Shown piece by piece: positions 9,067 to 18,211 of a stretch of DNA of 55,980 nucleotides. Origin of the DNA: Oligoflexia bacterium (GTDB taxonomy: Bacteria > Bdellovibrionota > UBA1018); the NCBI GenBank assembly GCA_023701205.1, contig JAMPXJ010000032.1, forward strand, positions 1-55,980, written 5' to 3'. Made by a program: the position numbers and the translations under genes. The first letter of the stretch is position 1; every line of letters starts with the position of its first letter. The notes below the pieces were generated by a model. That model searched no databases. It was not told the DNA's origin and was given only the letters and a program-made list of their open reading frames with translations.

Positions 9067-9111
9067 ATCCTTTCCTTGCGGAGGCCGTGAGAGGCATTCC
9101 AGGAGGCCGAT

Positions 9112-9222
9112 ATGAAGTATCCAAACTCTGCAACTGGCAAATCCACCGGACTTATCCAAGTACAATTCCTCTCCCGTTCCGATCTATTCCATCTCCCGTA
9201 CCGTCGTCGCTGGCTAGGGTGA
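9112..9222 (+). CDS. Possible 36-residue small protein or leader peptide
   Basis: ATG at 9112 is preceded by a perfect AGGAGG (9101-9106) with a 5-nt spacer, the strongest Shine-Dalgarno in this gap. The 36-residue product starts MKYPNSATGKSTGLIQ and ends in a basic, aromatic tail (LPYRRRWLG). A sigma-54-like promoter sits just upstream. 'TGKST' resembles the end of a P-loop, but the peptide is far too short for an ATPase. The rest of the 8769-9346 gap shows no other coding signal. It could be a regulatory leader for the dksA paralogue that starts 125 nt later, or a genuine small protein; no homologue is known to me. Confidence 0.35.
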   Translation: MKYPNSATGKSTGLIQVQFLSRSDLFHLPYRRRWLG

Positions 9223-9346
9223 CCTGATCCGAAACCTCAACCGACCGAATAGCTGACGACCGGGCCCCCCCAGACGCGAAACCATGCCCACCCGCACGCG
9301 GTTACGGCTATAGGCCCGCGTCCGCCCGAAGCGACAGGAGATGACC

Positions 9347-9760
9347 ATGAACGCCGAAACCATTTTCAAATTCAAAAAACTTTTCGAAATGCAGCGCCGC
9401 GAGCTCTTCGCCAAGGGACTGGGTGGCCAGGATTTCCATCTGCCCAAGGATGAAACGATCGATGATGCCGATATGTCGAGCACGGAGCTCGAGGCCGGAA
9501 TGAAGATGCGCCTTCGCAGCCGCGAGGCCCTTTTCCTCCGGAAGATCGACGAAGCTTTGCAGCGCATCAGCGACGGCACCTTCGGAGACTGCGGGAGCTG
9601 CGGCGAGGAGATCGACCTGCGCCGGCTCGAGGCGCGTCCCACCGCGAGCCTCTGCGTGCACTGCAAAGAAGATCAGGAACGCCAGGAGCTCGCCCACATC
9701 GACGGGCACAAGCACAAGAGCCTGGGCCGAAAGTTGAGATTGATCGAAAGCGCGAGCTGA
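9347..9760 (+). CDS. DksA/TraR-family transcription factor (paralogue 2)
   Basis: 137 residues, closely similar to the paralogue upstream (shared 'LRRLEARPTA' and 'CKEDQER'). C4 zinc finger C82, C85, C103, C106. The coiled-coil tip reads 'DDADMS', so the position equivalent to the conserved tip alanine is serine (D39, D42, S44). Start: ATG 9347 is preferred to ATG 9341 because AGGAG ends at 9340, leaving 6 nt to the second ATG but none to the first. It is separated from paralogue 1 by 578 nt of non-coding or short-ORF sequence, so it is probably controlled separately. A small hairpin overlaps its stop (9749-9770) without a T tract. Confidence 0.88.
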   Translation: MNAETIFKFKKLFEMQRRELFAKGLGGQDFHLPKDETIDDADMSSTELEAGMKMRLRSREALFLRKIDEALQRISDGTFGDCGSCGEEIDLRRLEARPTASLCVHCKEDQERQELAHIDGHKHKSLGRKLRLIESAS

Positions 9761-9936
9761 GATTCGCGCTCATTGAAAAACCTTGGTCGGGTGGCCACGG
9801 ACGGCTCTCGACCCACATGGAAGTGAAAAACAGGCCCAGGGAAGGGCGAGGCAGCAGACCGCGCGAACTGATCCGCGCGCTCGCGGGCGGGCGACTGACC
9901 AAGGTCGGCCAGCCGCCCCCCCCATTTACCGCGAGA

Positions 9937-12096
9937 TCACTCCGCGCTGATCATCAGCGCGTAAGCCTGCTTGTTATTCTTGCCGCGAGGCACGTTCTTG
10001 CCGGAAACCACGATCTGGTAGTCACCCGAGGAGAGGCCCGAGAGCTCGATCATTTCCGAGTTGTTCACGCGGTCGTTGAGTTGCCGGACCTGACCCGATG
10101 GGGAAACCACCTTGAGATCGAGATCGTTGACCAGCGCCTTCGCGGCCGACGGCGAAGCCGGCGCATCGGTGTAGCTCAGGGTCGCGCGCAGCAGCCCTCT
10201 GCGGACGTTCACCTTCACGATCTGCTCCTCGCCGGTAGCGACACCGGCGCGGTTGTCGATGGCCTGAGTCTCTTGTCCGAGGCTCGTCAGCAGGTCCATG
10301 TCCACGCGGCCGTAGCCTTCGTGAACGTTCGGGCGGCGGGTCGGCAGCTCCTGCTTGGCGCCGATGCCGTACTGGCCCGGGAAGAGATCATGCGCCGTGT
10401 GCATCAACATCGCCTTGACCAGAGCGGCCGAAGGGGAGCTGATCGCGAGCTCCTTGATCAGATACTCGCGCGCCACCGCCGCGGCACCCGCGGTCAGCGG
10501 CGTCGACATCGAGGTGCCGCCGCTATAGACGTAATCGGCGCCGCCGAGGAACTCGCCCCAGAGCTTCTCCGCCTTGGGATGCCGCGACTTGACGCTCACG
10601 ATGTTCGTGCCGGGAGCGACGATCTCCGGCTTCAGACGACCGTCGCTCGTCGGGCCGCGCGAGCTGAACGCCGCGATGCCATCCGGATTGTTGGAAAGGA
10701 GGTCATCCTTCAACGGAGGAACGCCCCATTTCTTGTCACCGCCACGAAGCTGGCCATGCGGTCTCTGGATCCCGCCCACGAGCAGGAGGTTCTCCGAAGC
10801 ACCGACGGTCAGGACGTTTTTCGCCGTGCCGGGCGAGCTGACCGAGTTCTCGTCGATCATGCCGTCGGCGTTCTTGTCCTCGCCGCTGTTACCGGCGGCG
10901 AAGAGCACGAGCATGTCCGGATTGTTCCACATGAACTCGTCCACGCGGGAGGCGAAGGTGTCATATCCGCCCAGGTTCGCGGCGCTACCCCAGGAGTTCG
11001 TGTGAATGCGCGCGCCGTCATTGTACGGCGTGCCCATCAGCTTGTTGAAGTCGGAGCCCGGAGCGAGGTTATCCAGGATGGCGCTCCAGAGTCCTTCGAT
11101 GATGAGCTTCGACTCGAAGGCGCCGCCCTTGATCTGGCTCGAAACAGCGCCGCGGCCGGCGACCGAGCCCGCCACGTGTGTTCCATGGCCCATCGGATCT
11201 TCCCAGCTCTGCGCGCCCAGGCCCATCGCATAGCCCTTGATCACGCCGCCGGCGAAATCCGGGTGGATCGAGGCGACTTTGCCGGTGTCCAGACCGGTGT
11301 CACCGATCGCGACGATCTGGCCTTCGCCCATGAAGCCACGCTTCCAGGCCGCGTCGAAGTTCATGATTTTCGTGCCGGACTCATGACCCGTGTACTCGTA
11401 ATCCGCGCCGATGCGGGCGAGCGGGAGGAGCTGCGCCAACTCCCCGGCCATCGGATAATCGAAGGTCACGAAGATCGGCAGCCGCTGGATCCACTCGACG
11501 CCCTCGATCAAAGCCATGGAATCGAGCGCCGAAAGCGGGGCATCGACGATGATGTCGGAGGTGCGGGAGTTGCGGACGGTGACGCCCGGAACCGACTGGA
11601 GCCGGGACACGACGCCGTGCACGGCGGCCGCGTCGACCGCGGTCACCACGAGACGCTCGGTGCGATCGGAGAAGATCCCCCGATTGCCGCGGAACTCGTC
11701 ACTGATCTTCCATTCCGAGCGGTAGGCCGCCACGGCGCGTACGCCTTCGAAAGATGACTTCACCAGGCCCGCGGCCTGAAGGCTGCCGCGCACGACCAAA
11801 GCGTCGTCCGGCAGATAGCGGAGAGTCTCGAGGCCTTGGGCGGCAAGCGCGGCTTCAGCCCGGGAGGGAACCGCCCCTTCGAATTGCACCACGAAGTAGC
11901 GGGCGGAATCCGAACGGTCCTCGAAAGTGCCGAGCGCCTGCATGAGAAACGTCTCTGAAGCGTCCTCAATGGCGGCCACGCCGGATTTCAGGCGAAGAAC
12001 CTCGCCCGCGGATGCGCGCAGGCTGAAGCCGATCCCGACGATTGAGGCCATGACGACCGGAAGGATGAGTGCGGAAGGAAGCGAGCGTACTTTCAT
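9937..12096 (-). CDS. Exported subtilisin-like serine protease (peptidase S8)
   Basis: 719 residues. A signal peptide covers about 1-29 and a long pro-region precedes the catalytic domain. Catalytic residues are visible: D266 in 'GDTGLDTG', H304 in 'GHGTHVAG', oxyanion N403 in 'AAGNSG', and S529 in 'GGTSMSTP'. Right after the oxyanion Asn is 'DKNADGMID', an EF-hand-like calcium loop. The final about 130 residues look like a beta-sandwich P-domain of the KP-43 type ('SYTDAPASPSAAKALVNDLDLKV'). Translation signal: AAGGGGGGG about 8 nt before the ATG. Likely secreted for protein breakdown outside the cell or in the periplasm. The 169-nt upstream gap is AT-rich (12170-12230) and probably holds its promoter; the 176-nt downstream gap contains only a distant 9-bp inverted repeat (9780-9788 with 9897-9905). 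Confidence 0.93.
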   Translation of the reverse strand: MKVRSLPSALILPVVMASIVGIGFSLRASAGEVLRLKSGVAAIEDASETFLMQALGTFEDRSDSARYFVVQFEGAVPSRAEAALAAQGLETLRYLPDDALVVRGSLQAAGLVKSSFEGVRAVAAYRSEWKISDEFRGNRGIFSDRTERLVVTAVDAAAVHGVVSRLQSVPGVTVRNSRTSDIIVDAPLSALDSMALIEGVEWIQRLPIFVTFDYPMAGELAQLLPLARIGADYEYTGHESGTKIMNFDAAWKRGFMGEGQIVAIGDTGLDTGKVASIHPDFAGGVIKGYAMGLGAQSWEDPMGHGTHVAGSVAGRGAVSSQIKGGAFESKLIIEGLWSAILDNLAPGSDFNKLMGTPYNDGARIHTNSWGSAANLGGYDTFASRVDEFMWNNPDMLVLFAAGNSGEDKNADGMIDENSVSSPGTAKNVLTVGASENLLLVGGIQRPHGQLRGGDKKWGVPPLKDDLLSNNPDGIAAFSSRGPTSDGRLKPEIVAPGTNIVSVKSRHPKAEKLWGEFLGGADYVYSGGTSMSTPLTAGAAAVAREYLIKELAISSPSAALVKAMLMHTAHDLFPGQYGIGAKQELPTRRPNVHEGYGRVDMDLLTSLGQETQAIDNRAGVATGEEQIVKVNVRRGLLRATLSYTDAPASPSAAKALVNDLDLKVVSPSGQVRQLNDRVNNSEMIELSGLSSGDYQIVVSGKNVPRGKNNKQAYALMISAE

Positions 12097-12265
12097 TGAA
12101 TTACCCCCCCTTGGGTATTAAGCGGCCATTGAACGACACAAAGGAGCGGCCGTAAAGGGGCGGTGGTTCATTTTGGAGAAAAAATTTTAACCTTAGAAAA
12201 ACTTATATTTTCCCGGAAAAAGCGACGCAATCCGCCATAACCTTCGCCTGATCGGGAAGCGGGAA

Positions 12266-13036
12266 TCACAAATTCAGCTGCAATGTCCGGTATAAACCGA
12301 TGAGCACCAGCTCGGGCACGAGCGCATCGAAGGCCCCATGCTTTTCGAAAAGGCGCGAAAAGCCCCCAGTACCTACCACAAGCGCGCTCTGCCCATGGAA
12401 GTAATCCTGGCGGATCTGCTCGGTGATTCCCCGCAGCGCGAAGAGGTTTCCGTGAAAGAGCCCGGATTGGATGCTCTCCACCGTCGAGCGCCCGACGAGC
12501 TCGCCCGGCGTTAGGATCTCCACCGCGGGCAGCTTCGCCGTGCGCAGCTCCAGCGCTTCCATCGAGATGCGCAGCCCGGGCATGATCATTCCGCCGAGAT
12601 ATTCCTTTTCGGCGGTGACGACGTCGTAGGTCGTCGCGGTTCCGAAATCGACGATGATGAGGTTCTTGCCGGGAAAAAGATAGGTTCCCGCGATGGCGTT
12701 CGCGATGCGGTCGGAGCCGACCTCGAGGGGATTGCGGTATTTGATCTTCAAGCCGGTCTTGCTCCCGGGCTGCAGCTGCACGGGCTGGATGTCGAAGTAC
12801 TTGATGCAGGCGCTGCCGATCGAGTGCACGATATCCGGCACCACGGAACACAGGACGATCTGCCGGATGCCCGCCGGATCGATGCCGTTCTCCCGCAGCA
12901 CGGACTTGAGGAAAAGCCCGATCTCGTCGGAGGAGTTGGTGTTTTTCGTGTTCTTCCGGAACTGGAACCGGATCTCCTCCCCGACGAACACGCCGCCGTG
13001 GATCTGACTGTTGCCGACATCAAGCGCGAGAATCAT
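12266..13036 (-). CDS. coaX: Type III pantothenate kinase
   Basis: Phosphorylates pantothenate, the first step from vitamin B5 to CoA. About 256 residues. Motifs of the ASKHA-fold type III kinases are all present: 'LDVGNSQ' at the N-terminus, 'GSDRIANAI' (catalytic Asp region) and 'DFGTATTYDVV'. The second of two in-frame ATGs (13036) is preferred: GGGAGAG lies 6 nt before it and it overlaps the coaB stop as ATGA; ATG 13042 would leave almost no spacer. Last gene of the pantothenate/CoA run. Type III kinases are not inhibited by CoA, so flux control would lie elsewhere. Confidence 0.94.
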   Translation of the reverse strand: MILALDVGNSQIHGGVFVGEEIRFQFRKNTKNTNSSDEIGLFLKSVLRENGIDPAGIRQIVLCSVVPDIVHSIGSACIKYFDIQPVQLQPGSKTGLKIKYRNPLEVGSDRIANAIAGTYLFPGKNLIIVDFGTATTYDVVTAEKEYLGGMIMPGLRISMEALELRTAKLPAVEILTPGELVGRSTVESIQSGLFHGNLFALRGITEQIRQDYFHGQSALVVGTGGFSRLFEKHGAFDALVPELVLIGLYRTLQLNL

Positions 13037-13698
13037 CCGCATCTCTCCCGAAGCAGCCCGGCGAGGCCTTGGGCCAGCTCCTCGCGCGAGCGGAAAATCC
13101 GGAGCTCCTGGCAGGCCCCGTTGAAAAGACGAAAGGCCGGGCTCCCGGCTTCCCGGTCCCCGAGGTCGTTGTGAACGATGTAATCGGGCTCGCCGCTCGC
13201 GGCGAGCTTCCGGACCGCCTCGAGACGCTCCTGTTCGGAGGGCGTGCGGGTGAGCTTGAAAGCGATCAGCAGCGGCTTCGCGCCGGGCGCATAGCTCTTG
13301 AGGCGTTCGACGATCTTGAAGTTCGGCTTGAGACGGAGCACAAGCTCCCCTCCCGAGGCAAGCTTGCCTTCGCCCGGCGCGAAGCCGCGGCCGGCGCTTT
13401 CGATCGCGCCGACCGAGTAATCGCTCACCGCCGCGAGATGGATCACCGCCTCCACTCCCCCCGGCGCGAGCAGCTCCCGCAGCACGCGGTCCAGATCGGC
13501 GAAGCTGCCGAACTCCGCAAGACGGGCCGCGCGCGCGGGCCGGACGGAGCCCAGGCCGAAGACGCCGGTCACCTCGTGACCCGCGCGCGCCAGCTCGTCT
13601 GCGATGATCGCGGCGGTCTCACCCGTGCTGAAATTCGTGATGAAGCGCACGCCGTCGATCGGCTCGCGGGTGCCTCCCCCCGTGACGAGGACCTTCAT
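13033..13698 (-). CDS. coaB: Phosphopantothenate-cysteine ligase, stand-alone
   Basis: 221 residues. Joins 4'-phosphopantothenate and cysteine. The N-terminus 'KVLVTGGGTREPIDGVRFITN' is the nucleotide-binding start of CoaB, continuing with 'HLAAVSDY' and a C-terminal 'AFKLTRT...DYIVHNDLGD' that matches the 'AFKLET' and 'VANDL' regions. In most bacteria CoaB is the C-terminal half of a CoaBC fusion; here it is a separate gene starting with ATG at 13698, overlapping coaC by 4 nt. The loop after 'ITN' reads FSTGETAA instead of the usual RSSGKMG, so the enzyme is divergent. CTP or ATP use cannot be told. Confidence 0.88.
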   Translation of the reverse strand: MKVLVTGGGTREPIDGVRFITNFSTGETAAIIADELARAGHEVTGVFGLGSVRPARAARLAEFGSFADLDRVLRELLAPGGVEAVIHLAAVSDYSVGAIESAGRGFAPGEGKLASGGELVLRLKPNFKIVERLKSYAPGAKPLLIAFKLTRTPSEQERLEAVRKLAASGEPDYIVHNDLGDREAGSPAFRLFNGACQELRIFRSREELAQGLAGLLRERCG

Positions 13699-14246
13699 GG
13701 AAGCGCGCCCGCGATCGCTTTCCGGATCGCTTCGAGGAGCTGTTCGGGCTCGAGAAGCCGGCCCGGGCCGATATCGCCGCAGGCCTGATACCCGCTGCCG
13801 GTGCCGAGGATATGGACCTTCCAGGACGCGAGCTTCGACAACGACTCCTGCGTCGCGGGATGCGCCATCATCTGCTGGTTCATCGCAGGGGCCACGAGAT
13901 AGGGCTTCTTCAGGTCCCAGGCGAGGAAAAGACTGCCCACGCAATCGCTCGCGTTGCCGACGGCGAGCCGGTTGATCACGTCGGCTGAGGCCGGGCAGAG
14001 GATCGCGAGGTCCGCCCATTTCGCGAGGTTCACGTGATCGAGCATCCGACCCGAGGTGAACGTGTCGGAGAAAACCGGCTTGCCGGTGAGCCCCTCGAGG
14101 GTCGCCGCCCCGATGAAGCGCAACGCCCCTTGCGTGCAGACCGGCTGCACCTCGTGACCGTCCTGCACGAGTCGCGAAATGACCTGGCAGGCCTTGTAGC
14201 AGGCGATGGAACCCGAGAGCTGGAACAGGATCTTAGATTTCGACAT
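13695..14246 (-). CDS. coaC: Phosphopantothenoylcysteine decarboxylase, stand-alone
   Basis: 183 residues, a flavoprotein that decarboxylates 4'-phosphopantothenoylcysteine. Seen: 'LSGSIACYKA' at the N-terminus, the active-site His in 'DHVNLAKWADLAILCPASADVINRLAVG', 'APAMNQQM' (PxMNxxM signature), and the substrate-clamp cysteine in 'GYQACGDIGPGRL'. It ends where CoaB begins (ATGA overlap), so the classical CoaBC fusion is split into two coupled cistrons. Overlaps panC by 14 nt. Confidence 0.93.
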   Translation of the reverse strand: MSKSKILFQLSGSIACYKACQVISRLVQDGHEVQPVCTQGALRFIGAATLEGLTGKPVFSDTFTSGRMLDHVNLAKWADLAILCPASADVINRLAVGNASDCVGSLFLAWDLKKPYLVAPAMNQQMMAHPATQESLSKLASWKVHILGTGSGYQACGDIGPGRLLEPEQLLEAIRKAIAGALP

Positions 14247-14996
14247 TGTCGATCAGCCTCACTTCCCCGAGCTTCACGGCGCCGAAGCGGCGGCCGAAAC
14301 GCTCTTCGACATAATCCACCGCGAAGCCCAGCGCCTCGAGGCGGGAACGGATCTCGCTCGCGGGCAGCCCGGAGCCCAGCAGCCGGGCGAATTCCGCCGC
14401 TTGCGCGCGCTGCCCGGGGTTCAGGCGCGCGTTTCGGGAGCTCAGCGCGAGCCCATCCTCCTGCCGTACCGTCTTGCAGGGAACGATCTCCGTCGGCAGG
14501 AAGAACGCCTCGGCCATCTCCTTCACGAGCAGCAGCTGCTGAAAATCCTTCTCGCCGAAATAAGCCCGTGCCGCGCGCGCGATGTTCAGCAGCTTGAGCA
14601 CGACAGTCAGTACGCCGTCGAAATGGCCCGGCCGATGCGCGCCGCAGAGAAGTCTGCTGAGCTCGCCTTCCTGCACGCGGTACCGATAACCGTCCGGGTA
14701 GAGCTCCCTGTACTCGGGATAAAGGACACAATCCGCGCCCGCGCGCTCGAGCAAATCGAGATCCGCCTCGAGCGTGCGAGGATACTTCTCCAGGTCGCGC
14801 GGATCGTTGAACTGGGTGGGATTCACGAAGATGCTGACGAGGGTCGCCTCGTTCTCGGAATGGCTCCGCTCGACGAGCGCGGCGTGGCCGGCATGCAGCG
14901 CGCCCATCGTGGGCACGAAGCCCAGGCGCTTGCCTTCCAGCGTGGCCGAGTTGCGGAACCCGATCCATTCGGGGATGGATTTGAAAACCCGGATCA

Positions 14997-14997
<1 letters not shown>
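14233..14997 (-). CDS. panC: Pantothenate synthetase
   Basis: Condenses pantoate and beta-alanine with ATP. About 254 residues. Nucleotidyltransferase motif 'PTMGALHAGH', 'VNPTQFN', 'GHFDGV' region, 'FGEKDFQQL' and 'LALSSRNARL' (KMSKS-like) are present. The frame is open upstream, but ATG 14997 puts the family start 'MIRVFKSIPEW' in place, gives a 1-nt overlap with the panB stop (TGATG), and has AGGAGAG just upstream within panB's end. Confidence 0.96.
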
Positions 14998-15768
<771 letters not shown>

Positions 15769-15785
<17 letters not shown>

Positions 15786-16587
15786 GAGACCTCTCTTGGC
15801 GCTCGTGGGGACATACCGGGCTCAGCGCGGGAGCGCATGCCCGCACAAACGCCTGATAAACCTCCTGGAAAGCGTCGCCTTCCAGGGAAGCCAGGTTGGC
15901 GGCCACCGTCCCGGCGTCGCCGCGCGCGAGCGGGCCTGTCAGCGCCTGGCGGGGGTTCCGCTCGAGGTTCTCGAGAATTTTCCGCAGGTAGGGCTTGGCC
16001 GCGTCCGCCGGCAGCGAAAGGCGGGTTTCGAAATCCTCGAAAAGCTTCTGCCAAAGCAGCACGGTGAAGTTGCCCCCGAGCACGCAGAGCGCGTGATAGC
16101 GCCCCTTGAGCTCGGGTGCCAGCTCGTGATGCGGATTCGCCAGCGCCGGGAAAAGCTCCGGAAAGCGGAGCTCGCCCCGCTCGCAGACGAACACGATCCG
16201 CTCGTAGGTGGCGCGATCGTGCAGCTCGGGACCGAAAGTCATCAACGGATGGAAGCCCTGGGCGAGCGGCGTCACGAGGGCGCCCGAAAAGTGAATCGCC
16301 TTGCAGCGGGAGAGTCCCGGGCGCGCGCGCAGGAAAGGCTCGATCGCCGAGTCGCTCAGCAGTACCAGAAGAACGTCGCAGCCTCCGAGCTTTTCCTCGG
16401 CGGCAATGCCGTCGATCGCTTCCTGGCGCCGCGACCAGCGGGCGACCCGAAGCCCGAGCAGGTCGAGGTAATGGGCGAAATGGCGGGCCACGCGCCCGTC
16501 ACCGGCTATCCCATAGCTCGGCGCGGCCGCGAAAAGCGCTGTGCCGGGCCAGCCGGCAGGGCAAGAATTTTCAGGTACCTGTCCCAT
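15769..16587 (-). CDS. Rossmann/DUF2520 protein, candidate PanG-type ketopantoate reductase
   Basis: About 272 residues. N-terminal nucleotide-binding pattern 'GIAGDGRVARHF' (GxGxxA), 'LLVLLSDSAIEPFL' as second Rossmann half, 'HFSGAL' and 'FHPLMTF', then a helical C-terminal domain with 'YHALCVLGGNFTVLLWQ'. This two-domain layout (Rossmann-like plus DUF2520) is that of proteins related to 6-phosphogluconate dehydrogenases. PanG, a ketopantoate reductase described in Francisella, is to my recollection of this type. Being first in the panB-panC-coaC-coaB-coaX run, with no panE in the window, it is a good candidate for the missing reductase. Function is inference. ATG 16587 is preferred (GAGAGGA upstream); a TTG at 16644 would add 19 residues of poor quality. 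Confidence 0.75.
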
Positions 16588-16675
16588 GAGGTGATCAAGT
16601 CCTCTCGTGGGGCGAGAACTTAGCAAAACAAGCCTGAATTGCAACCCTCTAACCGGTCGTGCCGCGCGCGACCGT

Positions 16676-17521
16676 TCAGGCCGCTTCGAGCAGCATCCCG
16701 AAGACCGAGCGCGAGGCGAGTGGCGACTCTCCGAGCCTCTTCTGGAGCTGCAGGATCGCCTTGGTGTGTAGCTGGCTGATCCGCGACTCGCTGAGCGAAA
16801 GGATGCTCGCGATCTCCTTCAGGTTCAGCCCCCGAAAGTAATAGCACCGGAGCACCAGGCGTTCCTCCTCCGGGAGGTCTTCGAAGAGTCTCTCGAGAAA
16901 TGCCCGCGCGTCCTTCCGTAGCACTTCCGAATAGGGATCCGCGCCCTCGCGGCTTTCCTCGATCTGCTGCACGGCTTCGCGATGGACTTCGGACGACTCG
17001 AGGCTCACGAGCGCCAGGGCGCCCGTGCTCCTGCGCATCCGATCGAGGCGCCCGCGACTCACGCCCAGCGCCTCGCTGAGCTCGGAGTCCGTGGGACGGG
17101 AGCCTTTTCTGCGCTCGACCTGGTGATAAGCGCGATCGATCGCCTTCGCGCGCCCCCGCGCGCAATGCGGAACCCAGTCCTGGTTGCGAAGCTCGTCGAG
17201 GATCGCGCCACGGATGCGGAACTCGGCGTAGGTCGCGAATTTCACCCCGCGCGCGGCGCAGAACTTGTCGGCCGCATCCATGAGACCGATGAAACCGACG
17301 CTGACGAGGTCATCCAGCTCGACGGAGACCGGCAGGCTCGCGATCATCCGCGCCGCGATGAAGCGGACCTTCTGGTCGTACTTCACGATGAGCTCGGCCT
17401 TGGTCATGCCTTCCACGAGCTTCTCCCCGCGGCGGGAACGGAAACCCGGCGCCGAGCGCGGGCGAAGGCGGCGTTCAGAAACGGACGAAGGCATGGCTCT
17501 GAGCTTGAGCGCGTTTCGCAT
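16676..17521 (-). CDS. FliA/WhiG-family (sigma-28 type) RNA polymerase sigma factor
   Basis: 281 residues. Region 2 is complete ('LDDLVSVGFIGLMDAADKF', 'FATYAEFRIRGAILDELRNQDWVP'), region 3 and region 4 ('LSLSESRISQLHTKAILQLQKRL') follow, which is the sigma-28 architecture (FliA, WhiG, SigD). ATG 17521 has AGAGGGG 6 nt upstream; further upstream frame is not protein-like. No flagellar, chemotaxis or anti-sigma (flgM) gene lies in the window. It is the downstream neighbour of a PilZ/lytic-transglycosylase cluster, and the pantothenate genes start 88 nt after its stop. The N-terminal about 45 residues are Arg-rich and atypical. Targets may include motility, pili or envelope genes. Confidence 0.92.
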   Translation of the reverse strand: MRNALKLRAMPSSVSERRLRPRSAPGFRSRRGEKLVEGMTKAELIVKYDQKVRFIAARMIASLPVSVELDDLVSVGFIGLMDAADKFCAARGVKFATYAEFRIRGAILDELRNQDWVPHCARGRAKAIDRAYHQVERRKGSRPTDSELSEALGVSRGRLDRMRRSTGALALVSLESSEVHREAVQQIEESREGADPYSEVLRKDARAFLERLFEDLPEEERLVLRCYYFRGLNLKEIASILSLSESRISQLHTKAILQLQKRLGESPLASRSVFGMLLEAA

Positions 17522-17725
17522 GAATTCCCCTCTCACGTACCGAGTGACGGTTTTTGCTGACCTATGTGAACAGAGACATGGAGAAGCAAAGGTGATGCCT
17601 TGCGTCAACGTGCCCGTGTCGGGGAGGACTCATGCTGATCGGACACGAGAATTCCCGTGACCCTCAATGAAAGGAGCTGAAATTCAGGCTGAAAAACCGC
17701 CTAAGAACTGGACACTCTCAAAAAC

Positions 17726-18193
17726 TTAGACAGCGGCCTTGCGGCTCTCGCGACGGGACGCCTTCGCGAACGCATCCATGAAGAGCACGAGCTGGCGATA
17801 CGCCTGGTAGGAGGACAGCTCTTTCTCGACGCCGCAGCCGAAGCGCACGTATTTGAATCCCTGTTCCAGCATCGGGTTGGTGTTCGTGACCTTCACCGCG
17901 ACCGGCAGGTAGGTATCCCGGCTCATGTAAAACCGAAGCTGGACGAAGCGCCCGGTATTGTCGAGATTCACCTTATCCGCAGACTCGAAAGGAACCCGGA
18001 AGGAGCAGCCGGCCTGGCTCAGCTCGACGATCTCGATGGGAAAGAGATCCCCGGTCTCGGTCACGCAGAACACCTGGGTCATCTCACCCAGGAAGAATCG
18101 CTCGAAATCACGTCGTTCCTTCGCGACACGCTTCGCGCGCGCCTCCGTGAGGCTGACGATCCGGGTACCTGAATTTTCTTTTTTCTTTCCCAT
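17726..18193 (-). CDS. Soluble PilZ-domain protein
   Basis: 155 residues, no membrane span, basic at both ends. A c-di-GMP-binding PilZ domain is suggested by 'RRDFERFF' (an RxxxR) and 'ELSQAGCSF', where the usual D/NxSxxG has Glu in the first position, followed by beta-strand-rich sequence ('VQLRFYM', 'VAVKVTNTN', 'YVRFGCGVEKE'). Binding of c-di-GMP is therefore plausible but weaker than for the neighbouring membrane PilZ protein. AGGAG sits 6 nt before the ATG. It starts 18 nt after the membrane PilZ gene and lies between it and the sigma factor. Confidence 0.8.
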   Translation of the reverse strand: MGKKKENSGTRIVSLTEARAKRVAKERRDFERFFLGEMTQVFCVTETGDLFPIEIVELSQAGCSFRVPFESADKVNLDNTGRFVQLRFYMSRDTYLPVAVKVTNTNPMLEQGFKYVRFGCGVEKELSSYQAYRQLVLFMDAFAKASRRESRKAAV

Positions 18194-18211
18194 GGGTGAC
18201 TCCTGAGTGGA

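Noticed and set aside
9817..11757. 646-codon plus-strand open frame
   Set aside because: Antisense to the subtilase, which has a full catalytic triad; no start signal or domain in the antisense product.
16676..17521. Flagellar regulon centre
   Set aside because: Despite the FliA-like sigma factor, no flagellar, chemotaxis or FlgM gene is in the window.
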